NCBI GenBank assembly: GCA_910576855.1
Contig: CAJTJP010000010.1
Location: 25,555-89,554 of the forward strand
Length of the DNA: 64,000 nt
From: Erysipelotrichales bacterium
GTDB taxonomy: Bacteria > Bacillota_I > Bacilli_A > Erysipelotrichales > Erysipelotrichaceae
Reading direction: 5' to 3'
Shown here: piece after piece, positions 1-8,220 of the stretch
Position numbering within the stretch: position 1 is the first letter of the stretch
Layout: each line of letters begins with the position of its first letter
Program-made: the position numbers and the translations under genes
Notes under the pieces: generated by a model
Told to the model about the DNA's origin: nothing
Seen by the model: only the letters and a program-made list of their open reading frames with translations
The model's database searches: none

Positions 1-2
1 TA

Positions 3-671
3 AATGAAGCAGTTGCAAATCTGGAAGAGGATACTGCTGCTGTTGATGCCAAAACACAGTTAGCTGAAAAAATCAGTGAGGCAGAAAAAATTTTAAAGAA
101 TGGAAATGCTTATACAGAGGATAGCTTGAAGGCGTTGAAAGACGCGTTAACTGCCGCGAAGGCTTTAGCTGATGATGCCGATGATGCAACTGTTACAGCA
201 GCATTAAGTACATTATCAAAAGCGATCGAAGACTTAGAGCCGGTTGAAACACCTTCTCTTGATTTAACAAAATTGAATGAAGCGATTGAAGCAGCGAATA
301 AAATGCTTCAAGAGGCAATCGACAGCGGTTTATATGCAGATGCAATCATTAAGGAGTGTAAGCTTGCAATCAAAGCGGCTGAAACACTTCGCGATTCAGC
401 GAAACTACAAAGTCAGATCGATGAGGGCATTAAAGCACTTGATGAAGCTATGAAGAACTTGGTTCCAAATGAAGAACCGGGCACTGATCCGGAACCTGAT
501 ACCGAGGAACCGGCAACTAAGCCTTCTGATAAGGATAATGCGGCAATCAAAAATACTGCATCAACACCGAATACCGGTGATCATACAACAGCTGTAGCTT
601 CTTTATTGCTGCTTGTATGTGCAGGAGCTTATTTAGGCTTCAACTATAAGAGAAAAGTTAATAACGCATAA
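3..671 (+). CDS. C-terminal part of a FIVAR-repeat cell-wall-anchored surface protein (5' truncated)
   Basis: The reading frame is already open at base 3, so the start lies outside the window. It encodes Ala/Glu/Lys-rich helical repeats resembling FIVAR modules (about bases 60-240 and 265-465), common in Gram-positive surface adhesins and glycosidases. An acidic Pro/Glu/Thr linker follows (about 465-545). The end has a sorting-signal layout: TPNTGD at 564-581, a hydrophobic stretch (about 591-640), then a Lys/Arg tail. TPNTG replaces the usual LPxTG, so sortase anchoring is inferred. The hydrolytic or adhesive domain, if any, is upstream and unseen. The gene at 36537-40301 carries a similar FIVAR module. 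A strong terminator follows. Confidence 0.75.
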   Translation, partial: NEAVANLEEDTAAVDAKTQLAEKISEAEKILKNGNAYTEDSLKALKDALTAAKALADDADDATVTAALSTLSKAIEDLEPVETPSLDLTKLNEAIEAANKMLQEAIDSGLYADAIIKECKLAIKAAETLRDSAKLQSQIDEGIKALDEAMKNLVPNEEPGTDPEPDTEEPATKPSDKDNAAIKNTASTPNTGDHTTAVASLLLLVCAGAYLGFNYKRKVNNA

Positions 672-701
672 TAAATTCTTAGTATTAAACCCAATACAGA
701 T

Positions 702-738
702 AAAAATGTATCCTAAAGTTAGACAGGATACATTTTTT
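702..738 (+). terminator. Rho-independent terminator after the surface protein gene
   Basis: A perfect stem, AAAAATGTATCCT (702-714) with AGGATACATTTTT (725-737), has a 10-nt loop and its 3' arm runs into T's. It ends the surface protein transcript. Confidence 0.9.
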
Positions 739-800
739 GGCTTCAAATAAAGCCTGTTGTGCGTTGTTTTCATTTAAGTGATGTCTTTTCTGATTTCAGT

Positions 801-826
801 AAAAAAAGAGGCTGTATTCCTCTTTA
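801..826 (-). terminator. Rho-independent terminator of the GNAT gene
   Basis: On the minus strand AAAGAGG-loop-CCTCTTT is followed by a T-run (A-run at 801-807 on plus). It lies 16 nt past the stop of the GNAT gene at 842. Confidence 0.85.
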
Positions 827-841
827 ATTGACCTTAAAAGC

Positions 842-1264
842 TTATTTATGCCATTGAATCGTATTCTGCACTTGATGAGAATCGGGATTCTTTTCCTGTG
901 AAGCAATCACAAAGCCGTTCTTCTTAAAAAACTGCAGTGCTTTGTTATTTTTCACATACACCTCAGCATATAATTCCTCACATTGATCTTGGATATGTCG
1001 AAGCAACAGGGAGCCATAACCCTTTCCTTGTTTTCCGCTGATAATATACAGAGCCGCAAGTCGATGTTTATCAACAACAGCGAAGCCGACAATGCGCTGC
1101 TCCTCACAGATTACATAAGCAGGTGTATCCTTCAGCTTTTGCTTCACCTTGCGATATTGCTTCAGCCAAAACGATTGATTCATAAAGCGATGCGCGGAAA
1201 TCGCAGCGGTGATCCAAATATCCATTACATTATCAATATCATTGTGATTCATCAATCGTATCAT
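842..1264 (-). CDS. GNAT-family N-acetyltransferase (YjaB/YiaC-like)
   Basis: A 140-aa single-domain GNAT protein that should transfer an acetyl group from acetyl-CoA to an amine. The acetyl-CoA pyrophosphate loop is visible as GKQGKGYG (about residues 77-84), after a beta strand LAALYI. The C-terminal part has the typical NNKALQFFKKNGF element. The N-terminus (IDNVMDIWITAA...AHRFM) resembles small YjaB/YiaC-type enzymes. The substrate cannot be told. It is monocistronic on the minus strand, between its terminator and a gap towards the cupin gene. Confidence 0.85.
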   Translation of the reverse strand: MIRLMNHNDIDNVMDIWITAAISAHRFMNQSFWLKQYRKVKQKLKDTPAYVICEEQRIVGFAVVDKHRLAALYIISGKQGKGYGSLLLRHIQDQCEELYAEVYVKNNKALQFFKKNGFVIASQEKNPDSHQVQNTIQWHK

Positions 1265-1339
1265 ATTACTTCAGCCTTTCCGTATTTGCTATTATCATAC
1301 CACGAAACCCGTTATTTGTATGTATGAATTTCATGCTTT

Positions 1340-1681
1340 TTAATGATTTAATATCAAAGCGATAAAAATAAGCGGTTCCTCACCGATATTTTCAATTCCG
1401 TGAAAGCTGCCTTTTTCCGTATAGGTACAAGCTCCTGCCGTTAATTTATGCTCAGTACCGTTATCGGTATAGTTTGCCGTACCCTGCAGAATATAATACG
1501 ATTCACTGTCATTTGTATGCGAATGAATTCCGATCGAAGCACCGACATCAAGTGTTACCTTGGCATACATCGCTGCCTGCGGCTGTAAGCAGTCATCGCT
1601 GAGCAGTCTTTCAATATGCGTCGTTCCTTTTCCGTTTGCTTTTTCAAAAAAATGCGCAACCTCACGATTATTAGTTATCAT
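1340..1681 (-). CDS. Small cupin-domain protein
   Basis: A single cupin beta-barrel of about 113 aa. Cupin motif 1 is seen in GIHSHTNDSESYYILQG, with His-His-Glu as likely metal ligands. Motif 2 is in TYTEKGSFHGIENIG, with the second-site His. Such proteins bind small molecules or act as isomerases or dioxygenases; no substrate can be assigned. I chose the ATG at 1681 because the purine-rich GAAAGG touches the upstream ATG at 1690 but lies 9 nt from this one. Confidence 0.8.
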   Translation of the reverse strand: MITNNREVAHFFEKANGKGTTHIERLLSDDCLQPQAAMYAKVTLDVGASIGIHSHTNDSESYYILQGTANYTDNGTEHKLTAGACTYTEKGSFHGIENIGEEPLIFIALILNH

Positions 1682-1799
1682 CGAATCCATCCTTTCACCT
1701 GTTTATCATAGTATGCTTATCATAATACAAATAAATAAAAAGTACAAGAAAAAACATCGAAAAGCTGTTATAATAAAAATCCAGAAGGAAGGGATGAAA

Positions 1800-2234
1800 A
1801 TGAAGCGCTATTGTTGTGCGGCAGTGCTGTGTGGTCTTATTTACGTTATTACGGTCTTTTTTTCCGATTTGCCGCTTTATCTATTATGGCTGAAATATGC
1901 TTCCTTTTCCGGCCTGTTGTTTTATTCGGCACGTTACGGCTTTTCAATGCTTAATATTGCCCCTAAAAAAGCACATCCGATGTTTTATATGACGGGTATT
2001 GTCGTTATGCTCGGGTATTTTTTGCTTTGTTTGGATACATTTGTATTTCATGCATGGCTGTCGATACCGGGCTTATATCGTTATGCCGTCTTTGATTTTT
2101 ATTTGTTGAGCGCACCGCTGTTTCTGTTATCAGGTGTGTGTATCGAGTTACATAAGTCATCAACAAGCGATCGACCGAAAAGGAGGACAGAAAAAGATGA
2201 ACAAGAAGCAGGGGATTTCACTCAAACAGATTGA
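1800..2234 (+). CDS. Small integral membrane protein of unknown function
   Basis: About 144 aa with four likely membrane segments (residues roughly 4-22, 27-43, 60-80, 95-118), then a charged cytoplasmic tail rich in Lys, Arg, Glu and Asp. The start at 1800 follows AAGGAAGGG with about 7-nt spacing. The frame stays open further upstream, antisense to the cupin gene, but has no ribosome site there. The 3' end overlaps the next gene by 38 nt, suggesting translational coupling. I do not recognise the family. Confidence 0.6.
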   Translation: MKRYCCAAVLCGLIYVITVFFSDLPLYLLWLKYASFSGLLFYSARYGFSMLNIAPKKAHPMFYMTGIVVMLGYFLLCLDTFVFHAWLSIPGLYRYAVFDFYLLSAPLFLLSGVCIELHKSSTSDRPKRRTEKDEQEAGDFTQTD

Positions 2235-2640
2235 TTATACAGGAAAACTGAATGAGCATCAGGAGTATTTGAGCATCTTGAAGCGCTTGGAAAAAAGCTG
2301 CATCTATATCGAATATGTCTTAGTAAATGAGGATGATACAAGACTGATCGAGCGATTTTCTTCGCTTATGATATCAATGAATGAAAAAAACAAGTGGTGG
2401 GGAACAAAATCAAGCGGAAAGAGTAAAGTGTATCGCTTCAAGGCATCAAAAGCGTTGTTTGATTACCTTAAGCAGTTTGAAACCTTTTGTCGGTACAGCG
2501 TTTCAAGATACGGTGATTATGCACAGGAAACGGATTTCGGCATCAATGACATCGCTTTTTTCGATCATGAGGCAAAACCGTTATTGTATACAACAACACA
2601 TGAAGGCTATATTATCATCAGAGAAGATGTACTTCGATAA
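2197..2640 (+). CDS. Uncharacterised soluble protein coupled to the membrane protein
   Basis: About 147 aa, soluble, basic N-terminal half, no recognised motif. The start at 2197 is supported by AGGAGG at 2181-2186, inside the upstream gene. The frame overlaps that gene by 38 nt, so the two are probably co-translated and may work together. The middle is rich in Lys and Ser (NEKNKWWGTKSSGK); the C-terminus is mixed beta-like. No function is assigned. Confidence 0.6.
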   Translation: MNKKQGISLKQIDYTGKLNEHQEYLSILKRLEKSCIYIEYVLVNEDDTRLIERFSSLMISMNEKNKWWGTKSSGKSKVYRFKASKALFDYLKQFETFCRYSVSRYGDYAQETDFGINDIAFFDHEAKPLLYTTTHEGYIIIREDVLR

Positions 2641-2666
2641 ATAACAGCGATCAGGGAGGATGAAAT

Positions 2667-3227
2667 ATGAATGAGATATTGAAATTTGCGGACAGAGAAG
2701 CGTTTCGAGCATGGCTCAATGTGCATTGCTTATCAAGCGAGGGTGTATGGCTGTTGTTCGCTAAAGCAGGCGGTCCCAAGACAATAAAGGCATCAGAGGC
2801 ATTAGAGGAAGCACTGTGCTTCGGATGGATCGACGGGCAGATGAAAAGCATTGATGAATTGAGCTATAAAAAATATTTTTCCCAACGCCGTAAAAACAGC
2901 AAATGGTCTGAAAAAAACAAGAAGCTGGTTGAACAGCTTGAAAAAAACGGCCTTATGACCGATTACGGCAGAAATAAAATAGCGGAAGCCAAACAAAACG
3001 GACAATGGGACAAAGAAGCATCTTTCGTGATCGGTGATGAACAAATTGCGCAGCTTTCATCGATATTAGAAAACTATGCGCTTGCTTATCAAAATTTTCA
3101 AGCGATGTCGCTGTCGGTCAAAAAGACGTATACACGGGCATACCTTGACGCAAAAACGCCTGCCGGGAAAGAAAATCGTATCGCTTGGATCGTGGATCGA
3201 TTAAATAAAAATCTTAAGCCGATGTGA
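2667..3227 (+). CDS. YdeI/OmpD-associated (OmdA) family protein
   Basis: A 186-aa soluble protein with the family hallmarks: SSEGVWLLFAKAGG near the N-terminus, the CFGWIDGQ motif (about residues 51-58), FSQRRKNSKWSEKN, and a C-terminal helical segment ending KENRIAWIVDRLNKN. The family occurs widely in Firmicutes and Proteobacteria, and its chemistry is not established. The start at 2667 follows GGGAGG. It lies 26 nt after the preceding gene and may share its transcript. Confidence 0.85.
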   Translation: MNEILKFADREAFRAWLNVHCLSSEGVWLLFAKAGGPKTIKASEALEEALCFGWIDGQMKSIDELSYKKYFSQRRKNSKWSEKNKKLVEQLEKNGLMTDYGRNKIAEAKQNGQWDKEASFVIGDEQIAQLSSILENYALAYQNFQAMSLSVKKTYTRAYLDAKTPAGKENRIAWIVDRLNKNLKPM

Positions 3228-3275
3228 TTTCAGACTCATATCGCTTTGTTATCAAATAGAATAGGAGAGGATAAC

Positions 3276-3716
3276 ATGTGTGAGGAATGCGGGAGCGATC
3301 ATAAGCGAATCACACCGCTTCATAATGCAAGAGCCTGCTTAAAAAATCATACGCAATATATTTGCGGAACATGCGGTCGTTGTATTTGTATCAAGCGGAA
3401 TGCGCATACCAAGCTGTAGCGATGGAATTTTCCGTTTCGATCACCGAAAGAGGCCAAGCTGTATTTGCTTACCGCCGACTATGCGCTGAAACAAGCATGC
3501 GGTATCTATGAAATCGAAAATACGAAAGGGCGCAGGTTTTATAAAATCTTTGCGGATGAAACAGCTTGCCGACAATATTTGAATAAGCATAAGGATAGGC
3601 ACCGGTATCATACGGCAGTCTATACAAACAAGGAATATAAGGAATATCCGCATACGGAAATACGAAAATTAACCGATGAGGAAACAGAGGAGTATTTAAG
3701 AAATTCAAAGCGATAG
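3276..3716 (+). pseudogene. Cys-rich small protein gene interrupted by one in-frame TAG
   Basis: A frame starting at ATG 3276 (ribosome site AGGAGAGG at 3263-3270) encodes 47 residues with Cys pairs (CEEC near the start, then CGTCGRCIC), stops at TAG 3417-3419, and continues in the same frame for about 98 more codons to 3716. The text after the stop (RWNFPFRSPKEAKLYLLTAD) reads as ordinary protein, and its only ATG-like restart is a TTG at 3465 without a ribosome site. I recall homologues with a continuous zinc-ribbon-like N-terminus plus this C-terminus and Gln at the stop position, which fits CAG to TAG. It is probably a recent nonsense mutation; readthrough is possible. Confidence 0.65.
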
Positions 3717-3819
3717 GGTATGCCAGCTTTGATATTGTAAATAAATGATGAAAACGCTATCTTTTACTGGTAATTATTATTGTTTTATGGTATATTACTA
3801 TCACAGGAAAGGTGAGAAT

Positions 3820-4320
3820 ATGGATATATTAGATTCTTTAAAAAAAGCGATGGCTGAATATCGCACAATTACCGGCTTACGCAGTTATTTGGTTTTGGAT
3901 ACGACGGAAATCAAAAGTGCATCGGAGCGCAATTATTTCTGTAAGTGTTTGAAATCAAGTACCCAAGCATTGAAGCGATGTGAGGAATGTACACAGGAGT
4001 ATTATGCACAGGCACGACAGGCCAATGAGGAATGTATTTATTCGTGCCATGCCGGATTGATCAAATGGGCAGTTCCGGTAAACTGTGATGATTTCCATTG
4101 CGTCATCATCTCTGAGGGTATTTTATCACAGCGTCAGTTGGAGGAAGCTGATGAATGGACAGCGTATTTAAGCAAGGAGTATGAATTGCCGAAGGATATG
4201 ATCAAGAACAATTTCCAAGTCATGGCAGTGATGAATGAATCACAGATGAATGCTTCGATTCAATTATTGAAAGATTTGGTCTCCTATCATTTGGCTTTGT
4301 TTAAGGCTAATCAAGCATAA
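3820..4320 (+). CDS. Stand-alone PocR-domain sensor protein
   Basis: A 166-aa protein resembling the PocR ligand-binding domain (PAS-like, named for the propanediol regulator). It has the Cys-rich segment FCKCLKSSTQALKRCEEC and a later YSCHAGLIKWAVPV. It lacks a DNA-binding or kinase domain, so it may sense a small ligand or metal and act through a partner. The start at 3820 follows AGGAAAGGTGAG; an in-frame ATG at 3745 lacks a ribosome site. It has its own terminator and looks monocistronic. Confidence 0.75.
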   Translation: MDILDSLKKAMAEYRTITGLRSYLVLDTTEIKSASERNYFCKCLKSSTQALKRCEECTQEYYAQARQANEECIYSCHAGLIKWAVPVNCDDFHCVIISEGILSQRQLEEADEWTAYLSKEYELPKDMIKNNFQVMAVMNESQMNASIQLLKDLVSYHLALFKANQA

Positions 4321-4321
4321 G

Positions 4322-4366
4322 AAAACGATAACGGTTGCGTTCGGCAATCATTATCGTTTTTTTAAC
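4322..4366. terminator. Bidirectional terminator between convergent genes
   Basis: The stem AAAACGATAA (4322-4331) pairs with TTATCGTTTT (4351-4360), with T's on the plus strand. It sits between the PocR gene and the LigB-AMMECR1 gene, and the 3' end overlaps the stop of the latter. Confidence 0.85.
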
Positions 4367-5663
4367 AGTGCTCCAGCTGAAAGCGCTCCATCGTAAAATA
4401 TTCATCAGCATCGATATTGCCTTTTTTCAACGCCAAAGCTAGTTGCTGAGCGGGAGTTTGAATACCGGCGGTGCTCGGAAATACAAGGCCTTGCTTCTGA
4501 TTGCTTGTGACAATCAAACCGTCATATTTTACATTGAGGTCTTCGATGAAAAAAATCGGTTCATATTCGCTGAGAATATGTATTTTGATTTCACAGCGCA
4601 TCAGCTGTTCCTTTGTGAGCGGAGGCTTTTGGGAATTGTGAAAGCCGGCAATTTGCGCATTATGAACGATTTCCTGAGCAATGGTTGGATAAGTCGGATG
4701 AATCGTTCCGGCATATGCGTACAGATCACCGTATAAATACAGTGATACGATGACACCGCCTCTGCGCTTCAAACCTTGATCGCTCGCATCGATTTTTGTC
4801 ATGCCTTTTCCGTATTTCCAATAATGAAGCATCGCGCTTCGGGCAAGATCGCGATAGATATTCAAATCCTTGTTGTGAAAGGATGCAACGAGCCACCCGA
4901 TACCGAACGGTGCCTCATAGCTGATCGGTGTGGTGCGAAACAAAGTGTCGCTGACTGCACCCTTCAGCATTTGTAACGCTCCTAAGATCGTTTGTCCGCT
5001 TGCTTTTACCAAATCGGGATTAATATTGTCCCAAGCTTTAGGATCATTATCCTTTAGGGAGCTCAGAATGAATTGATCGAATACGGTCGCATCCTTATGA
5101 TAACCGTACGGACTTTCTTCACTGAGTCGCTTGGAAAGCTCACCGCTGACGATGATCACGATTTTGCGGTCGATATCCTCAGCCGCTGCGCTGATACACT
5201 GTCCTAAGCGATCCAACTGTTCAAAATCAACCTCAGAGGTAGAAATACGCACTACTCGATAACTGCTCATATATTGATTGATGAAAAAGAGCGGAACCAT
5301 CGTTCCCGTATCTAATTCGGGACTGTGCTCACCGCGTTTTCCCGCAGGGATATGATTATGCTTTGCCAAGGAACAGATCTGATTGACGAGCACTGTATCA
5401 TATTCTACCGCAAGTGCATATTCACTGTGTTCATATTTAGCGAAGCTGCCGCTTGCCGCATCACCCGGGGCAATATGAATATAGTCCTTATATCCGAATG
5501 CTTTGGTTGAGATGATCACAATCGTATCGGGATGATATTCACTGATTTCCTTTGCCGCCTGATGATAACCGGAAAGCGTTTTTTGAAGCTTATCCTGCAC
5601 TTCATCATGAATCATCGGCAGTAACAGGGGAGAATAGGGAACGATATAGGCAGCACAAAGCAT
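4362..5663 (-). CDS. LigB-AMMECR1 fusion protein (AmmeMemoRadiSam system type)
   Basis: About 433 aa with two domains. Residues 1 to about 265 resemble class III extradiol dioxygenase subunit B (LigB/Memo-like), with AYIVPYSPLLLP, HPDTIVIIST, GEHSPELDTGT and IIVSGELSKRL. Residues about 275-433 resemble AMMECR1 (RGGVIVSLYLYG, AGTIHPTYPTIAQEIVHNA, EYEPIFF, QKQGLVFPSTAGIQ). This architecture is known from AmmeMemoRadiSam loci, normally beside a radical SAM enzyme; none is seen here. AMMECR1 usually has a GCIG motif; here the same place reads AGTIHPTYPT. The start at 5663 is chosen over GTG 5672. The biological role of the family is unresolved. Confidence 0.8.
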   Translation of the reverse strand: MLCAAYIVPYSPLLLPMIHDEVQDKLQKTLSGYHQAAKEISEYHPDTIVIISTKAFGYKDYIHIAPGDAASGSFAKYEHSEYALAVEYDTVLVNQICSLAKHNHIPAGKRGEHSPELDTGTMVPLFFINQYMSSYRVVRISTSEVDFEQLDRLGQCISAAAEDIDRKIVIIVSGELSKRLSEESPYGYHKDATVFDQFILSSLKDNDPKAWDNINPDLVKASGQTILGALQMLKGAVSDTLFRTTPISYEAPFGIGWLVASFHNKDLNIYRDLARSAMLHYWKYGKGMTKIDASDQGLKRRGGVIVSLYLYGDLYAYAGTIHPTYPTIAQEIVHNAQIAGFHNSQKPPLTKEQLMRCEIKIHILSEYEPIFFIEDLNVKYDGLIVTSNQKQGLVFPSTAGIQTPAQQLALALKKGNIDADEYFTMERFQLEHC

Positions 5664-5810
5664 GATATCCACTTCTTTCTAGCTGATTCTCATAATAACA
5701 TTATACATCAAATCCTTCAAATAATCATGGGAGATATTGTTTTCTTATCATCTTTTTTATATACAAAGCATAGAATAGTACCGGATTCATATAAAATGGA
5801 AAATTTAGGA

Positions 5811-5838
5811 TAGACAAACGCAAATTTTCTGTTATAAT
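5811..5838 (+). promoter_or_regulatory. SigA-type promoter for the gene at 5900
   Basis: TAGACA (5811-5816), a 16-nt spacer and TATAAT (5833-5838), with an extended -10 TGT. Transcription would start about 55 nt before the ATG at 5900. Confidence 0.7.
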
Positions 5839-5899
5839 AATGTCAATTCAAGATTCATTTTTTTATATTAAGATCGATAATAGATCATACGGAGGGAAT

Positions 5900-6253
5900 A
5901 TGAAATTAAAAGAAATGGTATCCATGGATGTTTTAAAAGAGTTTGATTTTCGTTTGGCTGAGCACAATTCATTATCCGGCTTTCAGCGCTATACAAAGCA
6001 TTACGGCGTCTTTTTAGTAACGGTGTGCAACAATCAACTGGAGAAGGCAATTCACATTACGCTGAATACCGATGCACGCAAGCCGTTAGAGGGGAATCGT
6101 ATCGTTGCGAGTATTCATCAAATCAATCATGATTTATGCCGCATGGCAAGCAGAGGCTATATTGAGCTGCCGCAGCCAAGCGCAGAACCGATGGAGAATG
6201 ACTGGGAGATGCAGATGACCGCCAGCAATCCGTTTGCGTTTATGATTGATTGA
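5900..6253 (+). CDS. Uncharacterised 117-aa protein
   Basis: A soluble 117-aa protein starting at ATG 5900 behind GGAGGG (5891-5896) and a good promoter. An upstream in-frame ATG at 5840 would place the promoter's transcription start inside the gene and is rejected. Predicted alpha/beta; the centre reads YGVFLVTVCNNQLEKAIHITLNTDARKP, and no Cys or His clusters suggest metal binding. I do not recognise the family. The next gene begins 68 nt downstream on the same strand with its own ribosome site. Confidence 0.65.
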   Translation: MKLKEMVSMDVLKEFDFRLAEHNSLSGFQRYTKHYGVFLVTVCNNQLEKAIHITLNTDARKPLEGNRIVASIHQINHDLCRMASRGYIELPQPSAEPMENDWEMQMTASNPFAFMID

Positions 6254-6321
6254 TGTAGATATTTTAAAGCTGTTACAATTCCTTTTTATGAAATCGAAAC
6301 GGAATAAAGAGGTGAATAGAT

Positions 6322-6573
6322 ATGTTAGAGTTTAGATATGATACCCAGCTGTTGATTGAAGGTGAAAAACTTGATGAAAGTACAATCAATGAATACTTTG
6401 TAAATCATTTTCAGGGCGATTGTTTATTGGCAGTAGGGGATGAGAATTTAATAAAGATTCATTTTCATACAAACGAGCCTTGGAAGGTACTTGAATATTG
6501 TTCATCCCTAGGTGAAATTTTCGATATCGTGATTGAGGATATGGATCGACAATCACGGAATTTAAAAGGATAA
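6322..6573 (+). CDS. Stand-alone FakA/YloV middle-domain-like protein
   Basis: An 83-aa protein starting after GAGGTG. Its sequence, especially DCLLAVGDENLIKIHFHTNEPWKVLEYCSS broken as DCLLAVGDENLIKIHFHT then NEPWKVLEYCSSLGEI, matches the domain that follows the DhaL kinase domain in fatty acid kinase FakA (YloV). In FakA this part is C-terminal to the kinase and includes a structural His/Cys site. Here the kinase domain is absent and no fakA or fakB lies nearby. It could be a regulator competing for FakB or a retained fragment. Family assignment is from motif recall. Confidence 0.7.
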   Translation: MLEFRYDTQLLIEGEKLDESTINEYFVNHFQGDCLLAVGDENLIKIHFHTNEPWKVLEYCSSLGEIFDIVIEDMDRQSRNLKG

Positions 6574-6606
6574 GCAGTTGATCGATTGGCTTTATAAAAG
6601 CTATAG

Positions 6607-6650
6607 AAAAAGCTTCCTGTTTTGCATATACATGCGACGGAAGCTTTTTT
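6607..6650. terminator. Bidirectional terminator; ends the leu operon
   Basis: AAAAAGCTTCC (6607-6617) pairs with GGAAGCTTTTT (6639-6649). It has T's on both strands and serves both the FakA-like gene and, on minus, leuB, whose stop is 2 nt away. Confidence 0.9.
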
Positions 6651-6651
6651 A

Positions 6652-7725
6652 TTATTTGATATAGGATGCGATTTTATCGCCCATTTGTGAACAGGTAAGC
6701 TGTTCGCAGCCTTCTTCCATAATATCAACGGTACGATAGCCTGCGGATAATACTTCGTTGACAGCGGCAGTGATCTCATCACTTTCCTCTGCCATATCGA
6801 AGCTGTATTTTAACATCATTGCGGCAGCTAAAATCGTTCCGATCGGATTTGCGATATTTTGACCTGCAATATCGGGAGCGCTGCCGTGAATCGGTTCATA
6901 CATACCGGTATTGCTTTCACCTAAGGAAGCACTCGGAATCAGACCGATGGAGCCGGTGATCATACTTGCTTCATCGCTCAATATATCACCGAACATATTT
7001 TCCGTTACGACAACATCAAATTGTGCCGGATTTTTTACAATCTGCATGGCACAGTTATCCACCAACATATCGCTGAGTTCTACATCGGGATATTCCTGTG
7101 CTACCTCATGAACGATTTTACGCCATAATCGAGAAGTATCCAAGACATTTGCCTTATCAACCGAAATTACGCGTTTATTGCGCTTGCGGGCTGTCTGAAA
7201 AGCAGTGTGAGCAATGCGTCTGATTTCATGCTCGCGATAAATCATTTGATCGCATGCGACAAGCTCATTGTTTTCCTCATAGGTTTTTTTATCACCGAAG
7301 TAAACACCGCTGATCAGCTCACGGACAACCATAAAGTCAATGCCTTGATCTACAATGTCTTTGCGCAGCGGGGAAGTATGAGCCAGCTGCTTCAAAATGC
7401 TTGCGGGTCTTAGATTGGCATAAAGACCCATGCCCTTGCGAATCCCGAGCAATGCTTTTTCCGGGCGAATTGATGGATCGACTTGATCCCATTTAGGTCC
7501 GCCCACAGCGCCTAACAATACGCTGTCGCTGTCGATACAAGCCTGCAGCACTTCGTCGGTCAATGAGGTGCCGTAGGCGTCAATCGCACAGCCGCCTGCC
7601 AAAACCTCTTGATAATGAAATGTATGATGATATTTTTCGGCGATGCGCTCCAGTACCTTGATTGCTTCATTGACGATTTCCGGTCCGATGCCGTCACCTT
7701 TAATCACTGTAATATGCTTTTCCAT
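6652..7725 (-). CDS. leuB: 3-isopropylmalate dehydrogenase
   Basis: A 357-aa enzyme that oxidises and decarboxylates 3-isopropylmalate to 4-methyl-2-oxopentanoate with NAD+, the third step of leucine synthesis. Seen: KGDGIGPEIVNEA at the N-terminus, LLGAVGGPKWDQ, the Asp-rich NMFGDILSDEAS and the NAD-binding EPIHGSAPDIAG. Length is normal for the family. It is the last gene of leuACDB, 2 nt after leuD, so translational coupling is likely. Confidence 0.97.
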   Translation of the reverse strand: MEKHITVIKGDGIGPEIVNEAIKVLERIAEKYHHTFHYQEVLAGGCAIDAYGTSLTDEVLQACIDSDSVLLGAVGGPKWDQVDPSIRPEKALLGIRKGMGLYANLRPASILKQLAHTSPLRKDIVDQGIDFMVVRELISGVYFGDKKTYEENNELVACDQMIYREHEIRRIAHTAFQTARKRNKRVISVDKANVLDTSRLWRKIVHEVAQEYPDVELSDMLVDNCAMQIVKNPAQFDVVVTENMFGDILSDEASMITGSIGLIPSASLGESNTGMYEPIHGSAPDIAGQNIANPIGTILAAAMMLKYSFDMAEESDEITAAVNEVLSAGYRTVDIMEEGCEQLTCSQMGDKIASYIK

Positions 7726-7727
7726 TG

Positions 7728-8219
7728 TTATTGATCTCCTTTGGCAATGCTTTTTAACAGACCGCCTTGTGCGATGATTTTTTTAATGAAATCAGGAAAA
7801 GGCTGTGCCTGATAAGATTCGTTTTTGGTATGATTGGTAATGATACCTTGATCGAAATCAATTTCGATTTCATCTTGATTATCAATGCGTTCCGCCGCTT
7901 CTTCACATTCTAAGATGGCTAAGCCGATATTGATCGCATTGCGATAAAAGATACGGGCAAAGCTTTTGGCAATAACGCAGTCAATACCGCTTGCTTTGAT
8001 TGCGATCGGGGCGTGTTCTCGTGAGGAACCGCAGCCGAAGTTTTGTTCTGCGACCATAATGTCACCTTGTTTGACCTTTTTGGTAAAGTCTTCATCAATA
8101 TCACACATGCAGTGGGATGCTAATTCTTTTTCATCACTTGTATTTAAATAACGTGCCGGGATAATCACATCGGTATCGACATTATCACCGTATTTATGGG
8201 CTGAACCATGTGCCTTCAT
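7728..8219 (-). CDS. leuD: 3-isopropylmalate dehydratase small subunit
   Basis: A 163-aa swivelling domain subunit that completes the LeuCD isomerase converting 2- to 3-isopropylmalate. Hallmarks: [28 protein letters not shown] (substrate-recognition loop) and [16 protein letters not shown]. The start at 8219 sits behind GGAGAA overlapping the end of leuC; the frame extends further upstream but without a better site. It is the short, isopropylmalate-type small subunit rather than the aconitase swivel domain. Confidence 0.96.
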   Translation of the reverse strand: MKAHGSAHKYGDNVDTDVIIPARYLNTSDEKELASHCMCDIDEDFTKKVKQGDIMVAEQNFGCGSSREHAPIAIKASGIDCVIAKSFARIFYRNAINIGLAILECEEAAERIDNQDEIEIDFDQGIITNHTKNESYQAQPFPDFIKKIIAQGGLLKSIAKGDQ

Positions 8220-8220
8220 T

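Noticed and set aside
983..1327. Plus-strand frame of ~114 codons
   Set aside because: Antisense to the clear GNAT gene, no ribosome site and no family resemblance.
1560..1799. N-terminal extension of the membrane protein at 1800
   Set aside because: The open frame is antisense to the cupin gene and has no start signal; the ribosome site supports 1800.
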